Of a stretch of DNA of 64,000 nt, positions 53,274 to 62,887 are shown piece after piece. Source of the DNA: JAWWPG01 sp963820035 (GTDB lineage: Bacteria > Actinomycetota > Actinomycetes > Propionibacteriales > Nocardioidaceae); contig CAWFYK010000002.1 in the NCBI GenBank assembly GCA_963820035.1, positions 496,001-560,000 of the forward strand, read 5' to 3'. The notes beneath the pieces were generated by a model. The model was given only the letters and a program-made list of their open reading frames with translations. It was not told the DNA's origin and made no database searches. The stretch's first letter is position 1; every line of letters starts with the position of its first letter. A program made the translations under genes and the position numbers.

Positions 53274-54115
53274 CCCCCGACACCGCCAGTCCCACGTCGA
53301 CGCCCACCTCGGCGTACGTCGGGCTGCTCGACTCCATCACGTCGAACACCCTGGATCAGGACTACCGGGCGGCCGCGAACCGGCGCCGTGCGGAGTCCCG
53401 ACCGCCTAGGCGGGTGCGCGGCATGACCGTGGCGCTCGTCGTGCTGCTGTTCGGCGGGATGCTCGGCATCTCTGCTCTGCGCACCCAGGAGCAGAAACCG
53501 GTCGTGGCGGCCGAGCGTGACCAGCTGGTGGCCCAGCTCCGCGCGCGGCAACACCACCTGGATGCCGCCCACCAGCAGCTCGCCACGCTCGAGGGCGAGG
53601 TGGCCGCCCTGCAGAGCAGTGCGAGCAGCAGCCGAGCCTTGCAACGACAGATCGACACGGCGACGACCCAGCTGGCCGGCATCGCCGGCACCTCCGAGGT
53701 CACCGGACCCGGGCTGGAGATCAGGGCCGACGACGCCCCCGGCGCCGGCGGGTCGACCGACGGCGGGGTGATCCTCGACAGTGACCTCCAGTCGCTCGTC
53801 AACGGGCTCTGGAGTTCCGGCGCGGAGGCGGTGGCGATCAACGGTAACCGGTTGACGAGCGTGAGCTCGATCAGGTTCGCCGGCCGGGCGATCACGGTCA
53901 ACTACCGGTCGTTGACACCCCCCTACGTGATCGATGCGATCGGCAACCCGGATACGCTGCCTGCCCGGCTGCTCGAAACCCCGGCCGGCCAGGCGTGGCT
54001 GGGGCTGAAGCAGAATTTCGGTATCTCGTTCGACACCCAGACGAAGGACCAGCTCGTGCTGCCAGGTGACCCGACCGCCCAGGTCCGGCTGGCCCGGACG
54101 GCGGCTTCTCGATGA
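53270..54115 (+). CDS. DUF881 membrane protein (first copy)
   Basis: A 281-residue protein with one membrane helix (MTVALVVLLFGGMLGISAL) at about residues 51-70, then a coiled coil (AERDQLVAQLRARQHHLDAAHQQLATLEGEVAAL) and a DUF881 domain (VTGPGLEIRADDA, VILDSDLQSLVNGLWSSGAEAVAINGNRL, PPYVIDAIGNPDTLPARL). The bulk is outside the membrane. It corresponds in order to Rv1823. DUF881 proteins flank DUF1290 here as in many actinobacteria, suggesting a membrane complex, possibly linked to the cell envelope. Confidence 0.9.
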   Translation: MTPDTASPTSTPTSAYVGLLDSITSNTLDQDYRAAANRRRAESRPPRRVRGMTVALVVLLFGGMLGISALRTQEQKPVVAAERDQLVAQLRARQHHLDAAHQQLATLEGEVAALQSSASSSRALQRQIDTATTQLAGIAGTSEVTGPGLEIRADDAPGAGGSTDGGVILDSDLQSLVNGLWSSGAEAVAINGNRLTSVSSIRFAGRAITVNYRSLTPPYVIDAIGNPDTLPARLLETPAGQAWLGLKQNFGISFDTQTKDQLVLPGDPTAQVRLARTAASR

Positions 54116-54444
54116 TCCCGGTCATCGGTCTCGCCGTGGGGATCGCGCTCGGGCTGATCTTCGAGCCGTCGATCCCGGCCGCGTGGCAGACCTACCTGCC
54201 GATTGCCGTCGTCGCGGCCCTCGATGCGGTCTTCGGCGGCCTCCGGGCGTTCCTCGACGGCATCTTCGACGACAAGGTGTTCGCCGTGTCGTTCATCTCG
54301 AACGTGCTGATCGCGGCCCTGATCGTCTACTTGGGTGACCAGCTCGGCGTCGGCGGCCAGCTGTCGACCGGGGTGATCGTCGTGCTCGGCATCAGGATCT
54401 TCTCCAACGTCGCCGCGATCAGACGGCATATCTTCCATGCCTGA
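54112..54444 (+). CDS. DUF1290 small basic family protein
   Basis: A 110-residue membrane protein with three helices (MIPVIGLAVGIALGLIFEP, YLPIAVVAALDAVFGGLRAFLDG, VFAVSFISNVLIAALIVYLGDQLGVG). It is the 'small basic protein' family (DUF1290), corresponding to Rv1824. It overlaps the upstream DUF881 gene by four bases and the downstream one by eight. It probably forms the membrane core of the DUF881 pair. Function unknown. Confidence 0.92.
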   Translation: MIPVIGLAVGIALGLIFEPSIPAAWQTYLPIAVVAALDAVFGGLRAFLDGIFDDKVFAVSFISNVLIAALIVYLGDQLGVGGQLSTGVIVVLGIRIFSNVAAIRRHIFHA

Positions 54445-55300
54445 GCCTCCGCCGCCTCCCGCCCAGCCCGATCCGACACCTCAGGACGCGGCAGTCGAGG
54501 ACACGGCTGTTGAGGACGTGGCAGTCGTCGACCCGGCCGCGCCGAGCACGGGTGACTCCACGGGCGGCAAGGGCGGTCCCACCCCCGGGGTGCGTCGGCT
54601 GCTGTCCGCGCTCACGTCACGTCCCAGCCGTGGCCAGCTCATCGCCGCTGCGCTGCTCGCCCTGCTCGGCTACGCCGCCGCCGTCCAGATCCAGCTCACC
54701 CACAGCACCAACGCCTTCGTCGGACAGCGCCGCGAGGACCTGATCGAGCTGCTCGACTCGCTGTCCGGCGCCTCGGACCGAGCCCAGCAGCAGATCAGCG
54801 ATCTCCAGTCGACGCGAGACCAGCTGGAGTCGAGCTCGAGCAGTCGGGCGGCCGCCATCGCCGACGCCCAGCGGCGGCTCGACGACCTGAAGATCCTGGC
54901 CGGGACCGTCGGCGCCACCGGCCCCGGGGTCACGGTCACCGTCGACGACCCGGAAGCCTCGGTCACCGCCGCCAGCATGCTCAACGGCATCGAGGAGCTG
55001 CGAGACGCGGGCGCGGAAGCGATCCAGATCAACGACTCCGTGCGGGTCGTCGGGTCGAGCTACATCACCGGGAGCCCCGGCGCCCTGGCCGTCGACGGGA
55101 AGCCCGTGCATGCGCCGTACGTGATCCGGGCGATCGGCTCCGCGCACACGTTGAGCGAGGCCGTCGGGTTCCCTGGTGGGCTGGCCGACGAGATCTCCTC
55201 CCTGGGCGGCAAGGTGACCGTCCAGGAGCAGGACACGGTCGACATCACGGCGTTGCATACGGCCGACCAGCCTCAGTACTCTCACCCAACCGGCCAGTAG
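54437..55300 (+). CDS. DUF881 membrane protein (second copy)
   Basis: A 287-residue protein. An acidic, Pro-rich N-terminus is followed by one membrane helix (GQLIAAALLALLGYAAAVQIQL), a coiled coil (LLDSLSGASDRAQQQISDLQSTRDQLE) and a DUF881 domain (VGATGPGVTVTVDDPE, MLNGIEELRDAGAEAIQINDSVRV, YVIRAIGSAHTLSEAV). It corresponds to Rv1825. It ends 19 bp before gcvH, so membrane and glycine-cleavage genes share a transcript. Confidence 0.9.
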   Translation: MPEPPPPPAQPDPTPQDAAVEDTAVEDVAVVDPAAPSTGDSTGGKGGPTPGVRRLLSALTSRPSRGQLIAAALLALLGYAAAVQIQLTHSTNAFVGQRREDLIELLDSLSGASDRAQQQISDLQSTRDQLESSSSSRAAAIADAQRRLDDLKILAGTVGATGPGVTVTVDDPEASVTAASMLNGIEELRDAGAEAIQINDSVRVVGSSYITGSPGALAVDGKPVHAPYVIRAIGSAHTLSEAVGFPGGLADEISSLGGKVTVQEQDTVDITALHTADQPQYSHPTGQ

Positions 55301-55319
55301 TGACTCTGAAGGAGCCCGC

Positions 55320-55709
55320 GTGATACCCGAGAACCTGCATTACACCGCTGAGCACGAATGGGTCGACGGGTCCGGGGAGCCGGGTTCGACGGTCCGCATC
55401 GGCATCACCGACTTCGCGCAGGACGCGCTCGGTGACATCGTCTATGTCAACCTGCCCGACGTGGGGACCGAGGTCGCCGCGGGCGACGTGATGGGCGAGC
55501 TCGAGTCCACCAAGAGTGTCAGCGATCTCTTCGCACCGGTGGGGGGCACGGTCGCTGCTGTCAACGACGCTCTGTCGGACAACCCCGAGCTGTGCAACAG
55601 CGACCCGTACGGCGACGGCTGGCTCGTCGACCTCACCGTGGGGGAGGGCGCGGGTGCCGACTCCCTGCTCGCGGCTGCTGACTACGAGAAGGCGGTAGCC
55701 TCACAGTAG
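55320..55709 (+). CDS. gcvH: Glycine cleavage system H protein
   Basis: A 129-residue lipoyl carrier. The lipoylated Lys65 lies in GELESTKSVSDLFAP. HYTAEHEWV and GITDFAQDALGDIVYVNLP are standard. It shuttles the aminomethyl group between GcvP, GcvT and Lpd. The GTG start has AAGGAG five bases upstream. It sits upstream of garA as in mycobacteria. gcvP is 2.8 kb downstream behind its own riboswitch; gcvT is not in the window. Confidence 0.96.
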   Translation: MIPENLHYTAEHEWVDGSGEPGSTVRIGITDFAQDALGDIVYVNLPDVGTEVAAGDVMGELESTKSVSDLFAPVGGTVAAVNDALSDNPELCNSDPYGDGWLVDLTVGEGAGADSLLAAADYEKAVASQ

Positions 55710-55771
55710 GGTCGGGGGAACGTGTCTCATCGCTGCACGGCGCGCGTCTACGACGCGTGAGGGAGGAAATG

Positions 55772-56266
55772 ATGCCGTACTGCACGGAATGCGGGCACCA
55801 GAACCCGGAGGGGTCGCGGTTCTGCTCGAACTGCGGCCACCGGCTGGCCCGGTCGGAGCCACCCGTCGACTCGACCTCGACGCTGAGCTACGGCGGCCCC
55901 GATCGCGGTGACGCGGAGGACGAGGGCCGGCTCACGCCGGAGGAGCAGGCTGCGGTTGAGTCACTCCCCGACGGCAGTGCCCTGCTCGTCGTGCAGCGAG
56001 GACCGAGTGCCGGCAGCCGTTTTCTCCTCGACACCGACGAGGTGTCAGCGGGACGCCATCCCGAGAGCGACATCTTCCTCGATGACGTGACCGTGAGCCG
56101 GCGACATGCCGTGTTCCGGCGTACGTCGGACGGATATCTGGTGGCCGATGTCGGCAGCCTCAACGGGACCTATGTGAACCGCGACCGGATCGACGAAGTG
56201 CTCCTCTCAGGCGGCGACGAGGTGCAGATCGGCAAGTACCGGCTCGTCTACTTCACTGGCGCGTGA
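55772..56266 (+). CDS. garA: FHA-domain regulator GarA
   Basis: A 164-residue protein. The N-terminus has a zinc ribbon (CTECGHQNPEGSRFCSNCG). The middle has a Ser/Thr stretch (STSTLSYGG) in the position of the kinase-target Thr motif. The C-terminal FHA domain has GRHPESDIFLDDVTVSRRHAVF and NGTYVNR, which bind phosphothreonine. GarA homologues control glutamate and 2-oxoglutarate metabolism after phosphorylation by PknG/PknB. ATG 55772 is placed five bases after GGAGG. The zinc ribbon is an addition to the classical mycobacterial protein. It overlaps the next gene. Confidence 0.9.
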   Translation: MPYCTECGHQNPEGSRFCSNCGHRLARSEPPVDSTSTLSYGGPDRGDAEDEGRLTPEEQAAVESLPDGSALLVVQRGPSAGSRFLLDTDEVSAGRHPESDIFLDDVTVSRRHAVFRRTSDGYLVADVGSLNGTYVNRDRIDEVLLSGGDEVQIGKYRLVYFTGA

Positions 56267-56994
56267 TGGCCCCGAGCGGGCCGGCTCGGCCCGCCGGACG
56301 CATGAGTATCGGAGAGGTGCTGCGCCGCCTGCGCGATGACTTCCCCGACGTCAGCATCTCCAAGATCCGGTTCCTCGAGGCCGAAGGCCTCATCGAGCCG
56401 CAGCGGACGGCCTCGGGCTACCGTAAGTTCAGCCAGGCCGACCTGGAGCAGCTGCGCTATGTGCTGACAGCGCAGCGTGACCATTACCTGCCCCTCAAAG
56501 TGATCCGCGAGCACCTCGACGCGATGGCGCGCGGTCTCGAACCTCCCGCCGCCGCGGGCGAGGCGCCACGAGCCCCCAGAGTCGCCCCGGTATCGGTGGA
56601 GCGGGGGCTCGAGAAGCGCGTCCCCGAGCTGCGGATGTCGCGGGCCGAGCTGCTGGCCAACTCCGGGCTCACCGACGCCCAGCTCGCGCAGCTTGACGAG
56701 TTCGGTCTGGTGCGCGCCCGGCCGGGAACCTCCGACTACGACAACGACGCGCTCACGGTCGCCACCACGGTCGCCTCCCTCGCCACGCACGGGCTGGAGC
56801 CGCGACATCTCCGGATGTTCAAGACGGCGGCCGACCGGGAGGTCGGGCTGGTGGACCAGGTCGTCGCGCCCGTTGCCCGCAGTCGCGACGACGCGACCTC
56901 CGAACGTGCCCAGCGGCTTCGCGACGAGCTCACCGCGCTGGTCGTGGATCTGCACACAGCACTTGTCGCGGCCGCCATGAAGAGCCACCCGTGA
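56266..56994 (+). CDS. ftsR: MerR-family regulator FtsR-like (Rv1828 type)
   Basis: A 242-residue regulator. The N-terminal winged helix has MSIGEVLRRLRDDFPDVSISKIRFLEAEGLIEPQRTASGYRKFS, the MerR DNA-binding pattern, with no metal-binding Cys set. A second conserved domain (RMSRAELLANSGLTDAQLAQLDEFGLV) follows, as in Rv1828. FtsR of Corynebacterium activates ftsZ and links to cell division. GTG 56263 and ATG 56266 are both possible and both overlap the garA stop. Confidence 0.88.
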   Translation: MAPSGPARPAGRMSIGEVLRRLRDDFPDVSISKIRFLEAEGLIEPQRTASGYRKFSQADLEQLRYVLTAQRDHYLPLKVIREHLDAMARGLEPPAAAGEAPRAPRVAPVSVERGLEKRVPELRMSRAELLANSGLTDAQLAQLDEFGLVRARPGTSDYDNDALTVATTVASLATHGLEPRHLRMFKTAADREVGLVDQVVAPVARSRDDATSERAQRLRDELTALVVDLHTALVAAAMKSHP

Positions 56995-57022
56995 GTCTGC
57001 CGCTGGCGGGCCGGATGCGAGG

Positions 57023-57028
57023 TACTGT
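57023..57028 (+). promoter_or_regulatory. Candidate -10 element for a leaderless transcript
   Basis: TACTGT ends seven bases before the GTG of the bifunctional nuclease gene. No ribosome site is present. This spacing fits transcription starting at the GTG itself. Confidence 0.4.
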
Positions 57029-57034
57029 TAAAAC

Positions 57035-57508
57035 GTGCGAGAGGTCGAGGTAGTCGGAGTGCGCGTGGAGATGCCCTCCCAGCAGCCCATCATCCTGCTT
57101 CGCGAGGCATCCGGGGAGCGCTATCTGCCGATCTGGATCGGTGCCGTCGAGGCGACCGCGATCGCGTTCGCGCAGCAGGGCGTCGTACCGCCCCGGCCGA
57201 TGACGCACGACCTGCTGAAGGACATCCTGGAAGCCACCGGCAACGAGCTGAGCGAGGTGCGCATCACCGAGGTGAAGGACGGCGTCTTCTACGCCATCTT
57301 GGTGCTCGCCGGCTCGATCGAAGTGAGTGCCCGGCCGTCCGACTCCATCGCGCTCGCGCTGCGAACCGGGAGCCGGATCGTCTGCAGCGACGACGTCCTC
57401 GAAGAGGCCGGTCTCGCCGTACCCGATGACCAGGAGGAAGAGGTCGAGAAGTTCCGCGAGTTCCTCGACCAGATCACCCCGGAGGACTTCGTCCCCGAGC
57501 AGGAGTGA
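57035..57508 (+). CDS. Bifunctional nuclease family protein (DUF151)
   Basis: A 157-residue protein of the BFN/DUF151 family. Landmarks are VEVVGVRVEMPSQQPIILLREA, YLPIWIGAVEATAIAFAQQGVVPPRPMTHDLL, VFYAILVLAG and SARPSDSIALALRTGSRI, with a Glu/Asp-rich end. Homologues have been described with RNase/DNase activity. It corresponds to Rv1829. The GTG start has no Shine-Dalgarno sequence and may be leaderless. Confidence 0.92.
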   Translation: MREVEVVGVRVEMPSQQPIILLREASGERYLPIWIGAVEATAIAFAQQGVVPPRPMTHDLLKDILEATGNELSEVRITEVKDGVFYAILVLAGSIEVSARPSDSIALALRTGSRIVCSDDVLEEAGLAVPDDQEEEVEKFREFLDQITPEDFVPEQE

Positions 57509-57670
57509 ACCTCAATCTCTACCTTTGGTTGATACTTGCGACACGCGACCGAGTTGCCTCGGGTTCGTTGACCCCACCCTCGCGACGCCGTACCGTCAGA
57601 GACGAACTTCCTCGCTGTAACTTCACCGGTGTGTCGCTGCGTCGAGGACTGCAGACCTTTGGAGGTCACC

Positions 57671-58270
<600 letters not shown>

Positions 58271-58350
58271 CACGCGTCGCGCGGCGCACCCGGAGCAAGA
58301 GTCGCGGCATCACCGACCAGCGCTGGTAGGGTGGTCGAGCCGCAACAGTC

Positions 58351-58450
58351 GCGCGGGAGAGTCCGGACATCGTGCCGGCGCCGAAGGGGCAAATCCTCCC
58401 CGGAACCTCTCAGGCACCCAGGACCGTGCAGGCCGGCACCTCTGGAGTGA
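58351..58450 (+). promoter_or_regulatory. Glycine riboswitch (single aptamer)
   Basis: The conserved glycine-aptamer strings occur in order: GCGGGAGAGTCC, GCCGAAGGGGCAA, CCTCTCAGGCA, GGACCGTGCAGG and CACCTCTGGAG. Only one aptamer is seen. TAGGGT at 58327-58332 could be the -10. It lies 48 bp before the gcvP start and should switch on glycine cleavage when glycine is abundant. Confidence 0.93.
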
Positions 58451-58464
58451 GTCCGCGACAGAGG

Positions 58465-58497
58465 GGGAGGCTCGTCGATCCATGGTGGGAGCCTCCC
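58465..58497 (+). promoter_or_regulatory. Hairpin covering the gcvP ribosome site (expression platform)
   Basis: GGGAGGCTC (58465-58473) and GAGCCTCCC (58489-58497) form a perfect 9-bp stem that ends at the base before the GTG start. The likely ribosome site GGGAG (58487-58491) is partly inside the stem. This fits control of translation initiation by the riboswitch. Confidence 0.7.
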
Positions 58498-61368
58498 GTG
58501 ACCAAGCAGCCTTCGATTGCCTCCCTGTCCGCCACCCCGTTCGTACGCCGGCATATCGGACCGGATGCCGAGGAGCAGCAGACGATGCTGGCCAGCCTCG
58601 GCTACGACAGCCTCGCCGACCTGGTCTTCGCCGCGATGCCCGACCGGATCCGGGGTGCGTCCGACCTCGCGCTGCCGCCCGCGCTGACAGAGGCCGACGC
58701 CCTCGAGGCGCTGCGCGTGCTAGCCGGGCGTAACAACCCCCATGTCCCGATGATCGGGCTCGGCTACTCGGGCACCATCACTCCCGCCGTGATCCGGCGC
58801 AACGTGCTCGAGGACCCTTCCTGGTACACGGCCTACACGCCCTACCAGCCGGAGATCTCGCAAGGTCGGCTGGAGGCGCTGCTGAACTTCCAGACGACCG
58901 TCAGCGACCTCACCGGCCTGCCGACGGCCAACGCGTCCCTCCTCGACGAGGGAACCGCGGCAGCCGAGGCCATGACGCTCGTCCGGCGGGCCAACCGCGC
59001 GAACAGCTCCCGGCGGTTCGTCGTCGACCAGGACTGCCTTCCCCAGACCATCGCCGTCGTGTCGACCCGGGCCCGCGCGATGAACATCGAGGTCGTCGTC
59101 TCCGACGTCTACCAGGACCTCCCCGAGGACGACTTCTGTGGGGTGCTCGTCCAATACCCGGGCACGAGCGGTCGCGTCGTCGACCCCCGACCGGTGATCG
59201 AGCAGGCCCACGCGGCCGGCGCTCTCGTCGCCGTTGCGGCTGACCTGCTGGCGCTCACCGTGCTGGAGGCACCCGGCACCATGGGTGCCGACGTGGTGCT
59301 CGGGTCCAGCCAGCGATTCGGGGTCCCGCTGTTCTACGGCGGACCGCACGCGGGCTTCATGTCCGTGGCCGCCGGACTCGAGCGTCATCTGCCCGGGCGC
59401 CTCGTCGGAGTCTCCGTCGACGCCGAGGGCCACCCGGCATACCGGCTGGCCCTGCAGACCCGGGAGCAGCACATCCGCCGCGACAAGGCGACCTCCAACA
59501 TCTGCACGGCGCAGGTTCTCCTTGCGGTGGTGGCGGCCATGTACGCCGTCTACCACGGTCCCGACGGCTTGCGGCGGATCGCGATGCGCACCCACCGGTA
59601 CGCCGCTGTGCTCGCCGCGGCGCTGCGCGACGCCGGGCTCGAGGTCGAGCATGAGAGCTTCTTCGACACGGTCGCGGTGCGAGTCCCCGGATCCGCCGCC
59701 GCCGTCGCAGCCCGGGCTCGCGGTCTCGGCCTTCACTTGAGGGTGACAGATGCCGATCACGTCGGCGTCTCGCTCTCCGAGCTGACCACCGGCGCCCATG
59801 TCACCCGGGTGCTGGCCGCCTTCGAGGTCCCGGAGGTCGACCTGGACGCCCTCGATGCGGCGACGTCGGACGCGCTGCCGGCCGAGCTGCGCCGCAGCAC
59901 CGAGTACCTCACCCACCCGGTCTTCCACTCCTACCGCTCCGAGACCGACCTGCTCCGCTACCTGCGGCGGCTGTCCGACCGCGACTACGCGCTCGACCGC
60001 GGGATGATCCCGCTGGGCTCCTGCACGATGAAGCTCAATGCCACCGCCGAGATGGAGCCGATCAGCCTGCCCGGCTTCGCCGACCTGCACCCGTTCGCGC
60101 CGGCCGAGGACGCCCTCGGATACCACGACCTGATCCAGCAACTCGAGGGCTGGCTCGCCGAGGTGACCGGCTACGCGGCCGTCTCGATCCAGCCCAACGC
60201 CGGGTCACAGGGCGAACTGGCCGGGTTGGTCGCGATCCGCGGCTACCACCGGGCGAACGGGCAGCCGGAGCGCGACGTCTGTCTCATCCCCTCCAGTGCC
60301 CACGGCACCAACGCGGCTTCGGCAGTGATCGCCGGCATGCGGGTCGTGGTGGTCAAAGCCGCGGAGGACGGCGCGATCGACCTCGACGACCTCCGCACCA
60401 AGTGCGAGACGCATGACGCCGAGCTGGCCGCCATCATGGTGACCTACCCGTCGACCCACGGCGCCTTCGAGAACACGATCACGGACCTCTGCGAGATCGT
60501 CCACGATCATGGTGGCCAGGTCTATATCGACGGCGCGAACCTCAACGCGCTCCTCGGACTGGCAAAGCCCGGAAGGTTCGGCGGCGACGTCTCGCACCTC
60601 AACCTCCACAAGACCTTCTGCATCCCGCACGGTGGCGGCGGGCCGGGCGTGGGTCCGGTCGCCGTGGCGGCGCACCTGACGCCGTACCTCCCGAGCCACC
60701 CCGCTCATCCCGACCCGGCCCGGCGTAACGGGATCGGGCCACTCACCTCGGCCCCGTTCGGGTCGGCGGGCATCCTGCCGATCTCCTGGGCCTACATCGC
60801 GATGATGGGTGCCGAGGGGCTCACGGAGGCGACCCAGGTGGCGATCCTGTCCGCCAACTACATCGCCCACCGGCTCCAGAAGCATTTCCCGGTCCTCTAC
60901 AAGGGCCACGGAGAGCTGGTCGCCCACGAGTGCATCCTGGACGTCCGTGGCGTGACGAAGTCGAGTGGGGTCACCGTCGACGACATCGCGAAGCGGCTCG
61001 TCGACTACGGCTTCCATGCCCCGACGATGAGCTTCCCGGTGCCCGGCACGTTCATGGTGGAGCCGACCGAATCGGAGAGCCTCCCCGAGCTCGACCGCTT
61101 CTGCGACGCCATGGTGGCGATCCGCGGAGAGATCGACGATATCGAGCAGGGCCGCATCGAGCTCGCCGACAGCCCGCTGCGGCACGCTCCGCACACCACC
61201 TTCGCGCTGACAACGGAGTGGCCGCGGCCGTACACCCGTGAGGTGGGTGCCTTCCCCGCCGGGCACACCCCGGACAAGTACTGGGCTCCGGTCGCGCGCA
61301 TCGACCAGGCGTACGGCGACCGGCACCTGGTCTGCTCCTGCCCGCCCCCCGAGTCCTTCGAGCAGTGA
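58498..61368 (+). CDS. gcvP: Glycine dehydrogenase (decarboxylating), P protein
   Basis: A 956-residue PLP enzyme, full length. It decarboxylates glycine and loads the aminomethyl group on GcvH. The N-terminal half starts FVRRHIGPDAEEQQTML and has PYQPEISQGRLEALLNFQT and GGPHAGFM. The C-terminal half has GSCTMKLNATAEM and the PLP lysine in SHLNLHKTFCIPHGGGGPG. GTG 58498 is the start; the frame runs back through the riboswitch but that part is not coding. It overlaps the following hydrolase gene by four bases. Confidence 0.96.
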   Translation: MTKQPSIASLSATPFVRRHIGPDAEEQQTMLASLGYDSLADLVFAAMPDRIRGASDLALPPALTEADALEALRVLAGRNNPHVPMIGLGYSGTITPAVIRRNVLEDPSWYTAYTPYQPEISQGRLEALLNFQTTVSDLTGLPTANASLLDEGTAAAEAMTLVRRANRANSSRRFVVDQDCLPQTIAVVSTRARAMNIEVVVSDVYQDLPEDDFCGVLVQYPGTSGRVVDPRPVIEQAHAAGALVAVAADLLALTVLEAPGTMGADVVLGSSQRFGVPLFYGGPHAGFMSVAAGLERHLPGRLVGVSVDAEGHPAYRLALQTREQHIRRDKATSNICTAQVLLAVVAAMYAVYHGPDGLRRIAMRTHRYAAVLAAALRDAGLEVEHESFFDTVAVRVPGSAAAVAARARGLGLHLRVTDADHVGVSLSELTTGAHVTRVLAAFEVPEVDLDALDAATSDALPAELRRSTEYLTHPVFHSYRSETDLLRYLRRLSDRDYALDRGMIPLGSCTMKLNATAEMEPISLPGFADLHPFAPAEDALGYHDLIQQLEGWLAEVTGYAAVSIQPNAGSQGELAGLVAIRGYHRANGQPERDVCLIPSSAHGTNAASAVIAGMRVVVVKAAEDGAIDLDDLRTKCETHDAELAAIMVTYPSTHGAFENTITDLCEIVHDHGGQVYIDGANLNALLGLAKPGRFGGDVSHLNLHKTFCIPHGGGGPGVGPVAVAAHLTPYLPSHPAHPDPARRNGIGPLTSAPFGSAGILPISWAYIAMMGAEGLTEATQVAILSANYIAHRLQKHFPVLYKGHGELVAHECILDVRGVTKSSGVTVDDIAKRLVDYGFHAPTMSFPVPGTFMVEPTESESLPELDRFCDAMVAIRGEIDDIEQGRIELADSPLRHAPHTTFALTTEWPRPYTREVGAFPAGHTPDKYWAPVARIDQAYGDRHLVCSCPPPESFEQ

Positions 61369-62713
61369 CGGCCAGCGCCGTTCTCGCGCCGACCGCCTGG
61401 CGACTCGAGGGGCTGGTCGCCAACGAGCAGGTCAACGGTCGGCTGCCCAGCATCGTCGCGGGGCTGGTCCGGGACGGCGCCCTGGTGTGGTCGACGGGTC
61501 GGGGAAGGGTCACGGCCCGCGGGGGACGGACGAGCCGACCGGGCAGACGCAGTACCGGATCGGCTCCATCACCAAGACCCTGACCGCTGTGCTGGTGATG
61601 CAGCTCCGCGACGAGGGAGCCCTCGACCTGTCGGATCGGCTCGACCTGCACCTGCCGGGAGCGCCGTTCGGTGACCGCACACTCCGCCAGCTCATGTCGC
61701 ACGTGTCGGGGATGTCCGCGGAGCCACCCGGCCCCTGGTGGGAGCGGAGCCCCGGCGTGACCTACGACGTGCTGAGCGAACGCCTCGACCCGCCCCTCAC
61801 CGTGCTCCCACCTGGGCAGCAGTTCCACTACTCCAACGTGGCCTTCGCGTTGCTCGGGGAGCTGGTCGCCCGCCGGCGGGCAATGTCTTGGGCCGATGCG
61901 CTCGACGACCGGCTGCTGACACCCTTGGGGATGAGCCGGACCGGCTACCTGCCGACGCCACCGTCCGCCAGCGGGTTCAGCGTGGATTCCTTCGCCGGGA
62001 CACTCACCGACGAGCCGAGCCACGACTCCGGAGCCATGGCACCGGCCGGCCAGATCTGGAGCACGGTCGACGACCTGGCCCGCTACGCCGCGTTCCTCGC
62101 CGAACCCGACCCCAAGGTCCTCTCACCCGACACGCTGCGGGAGATGACCGCGGTCCAAGCCGGTTCACCCGACGATGCCCTCGCCGGTGCCTATGGTCTC
62201 GGGTTCCGGCTGGCCGTCGCGGCCGACCGCACCTACGTCGGGCACACGGGCTCGATGCCGGGCTTCCTGGCCGGTTTGTTCGTCGACCGCAGCCGCAGAA
62301 CGGCGGCAGTCTGCCTGACCAACGGGGCCACCGGCTTGCGGGCTCAGGGGCTGCCACTCGACCTGCTGGGGTCGCTCGAGGAGCTGGAGCCCACTCCGCC
62401 GCGGACCTGGATTCCCCACGACCACGTCCCGGACGCCGTGCTCGACGTGCTGGGTCTCTGGCACTGGGGCAACGAGGGACTGCTGATGTCCTACGAGGGC
62501 ACCGAACTGGTGTCTCGGACGCTCGGGTCCACCGACGCGTGGTGCACCTACCGACCGCACGGGCCCGACCGGTTCGTCGGCACCTCGGGCTACCACACGG
62601 GCGAGACGCTGGCTGTCGTCCGTCGTGACGACGGGTCGGTCAGTCATCTCGAGTGCGCGACGTTCATCTTCACCCGGACGCCCTACGACCCGCAGGCTCC
62701 CATTCCCTCCTGA
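61365..62713 (+). pseudogene. Serine hydrolase (class C beta-lactamase family), frameshifted
   Basis: The N-terminus (LAPTAWRLEGLVANEQVNGRLPSIVAGLVRDGALVWSTG) is in one frame from GTG 61365. The rest (from TDEPTGQTQYRIGSITKTLTAVLV) is in another. One G missing from the G5 run at 61521-61525 would join them. The enzyme has the catalytic SxxK (SITK), YSN and HTG motifs and a C-terminal lipocalin-like domain, about 449 residues when repaired. Either the gene is inactive or the base is a homopolymer sequencing error. It overlaps gcvP by four bases. Confidence 0.8.
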
Positions 62714-62717
62714 CCGC

Positions 62718-62839
62718 CGAGCCGTCAGGTTCTTCCGGTCCAGCCGTCAGGTTCTTCCGGTCGAGCCGTCAGGTTCTTCCGGCCCAGCCGTCAGGTTCTT
62801 CCGGTCGAGCCGTCAGGTTCTTCCGGCCCAGCCGTCGGC
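62718..62839 (+). repeat. 22-bp tandem array, family A, five and a half copies
   Basis: Five exact 22-bp units (core GAGCCGTCAGGTTCTTCC, alternating with CAGCCGTCAGG) and a partial sixth. It starts four bases after the hydrolase stop. The alternation of CGAG and CCAG units implies duplication of a 44-bp pair. Confidence 0.92.
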
Positions 62840-62887
62840 AAGCGGGTCCGCTGGTGTCGCGCCTGGCGGAGCGTCGAGGATGGTGGC

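Noticed and set aside
58372..58497. N-terminal extension of gcvP by 42 codons
   Set aside because: This part is the glycine riboswitch; GcvP homology begins after GTG 58498.
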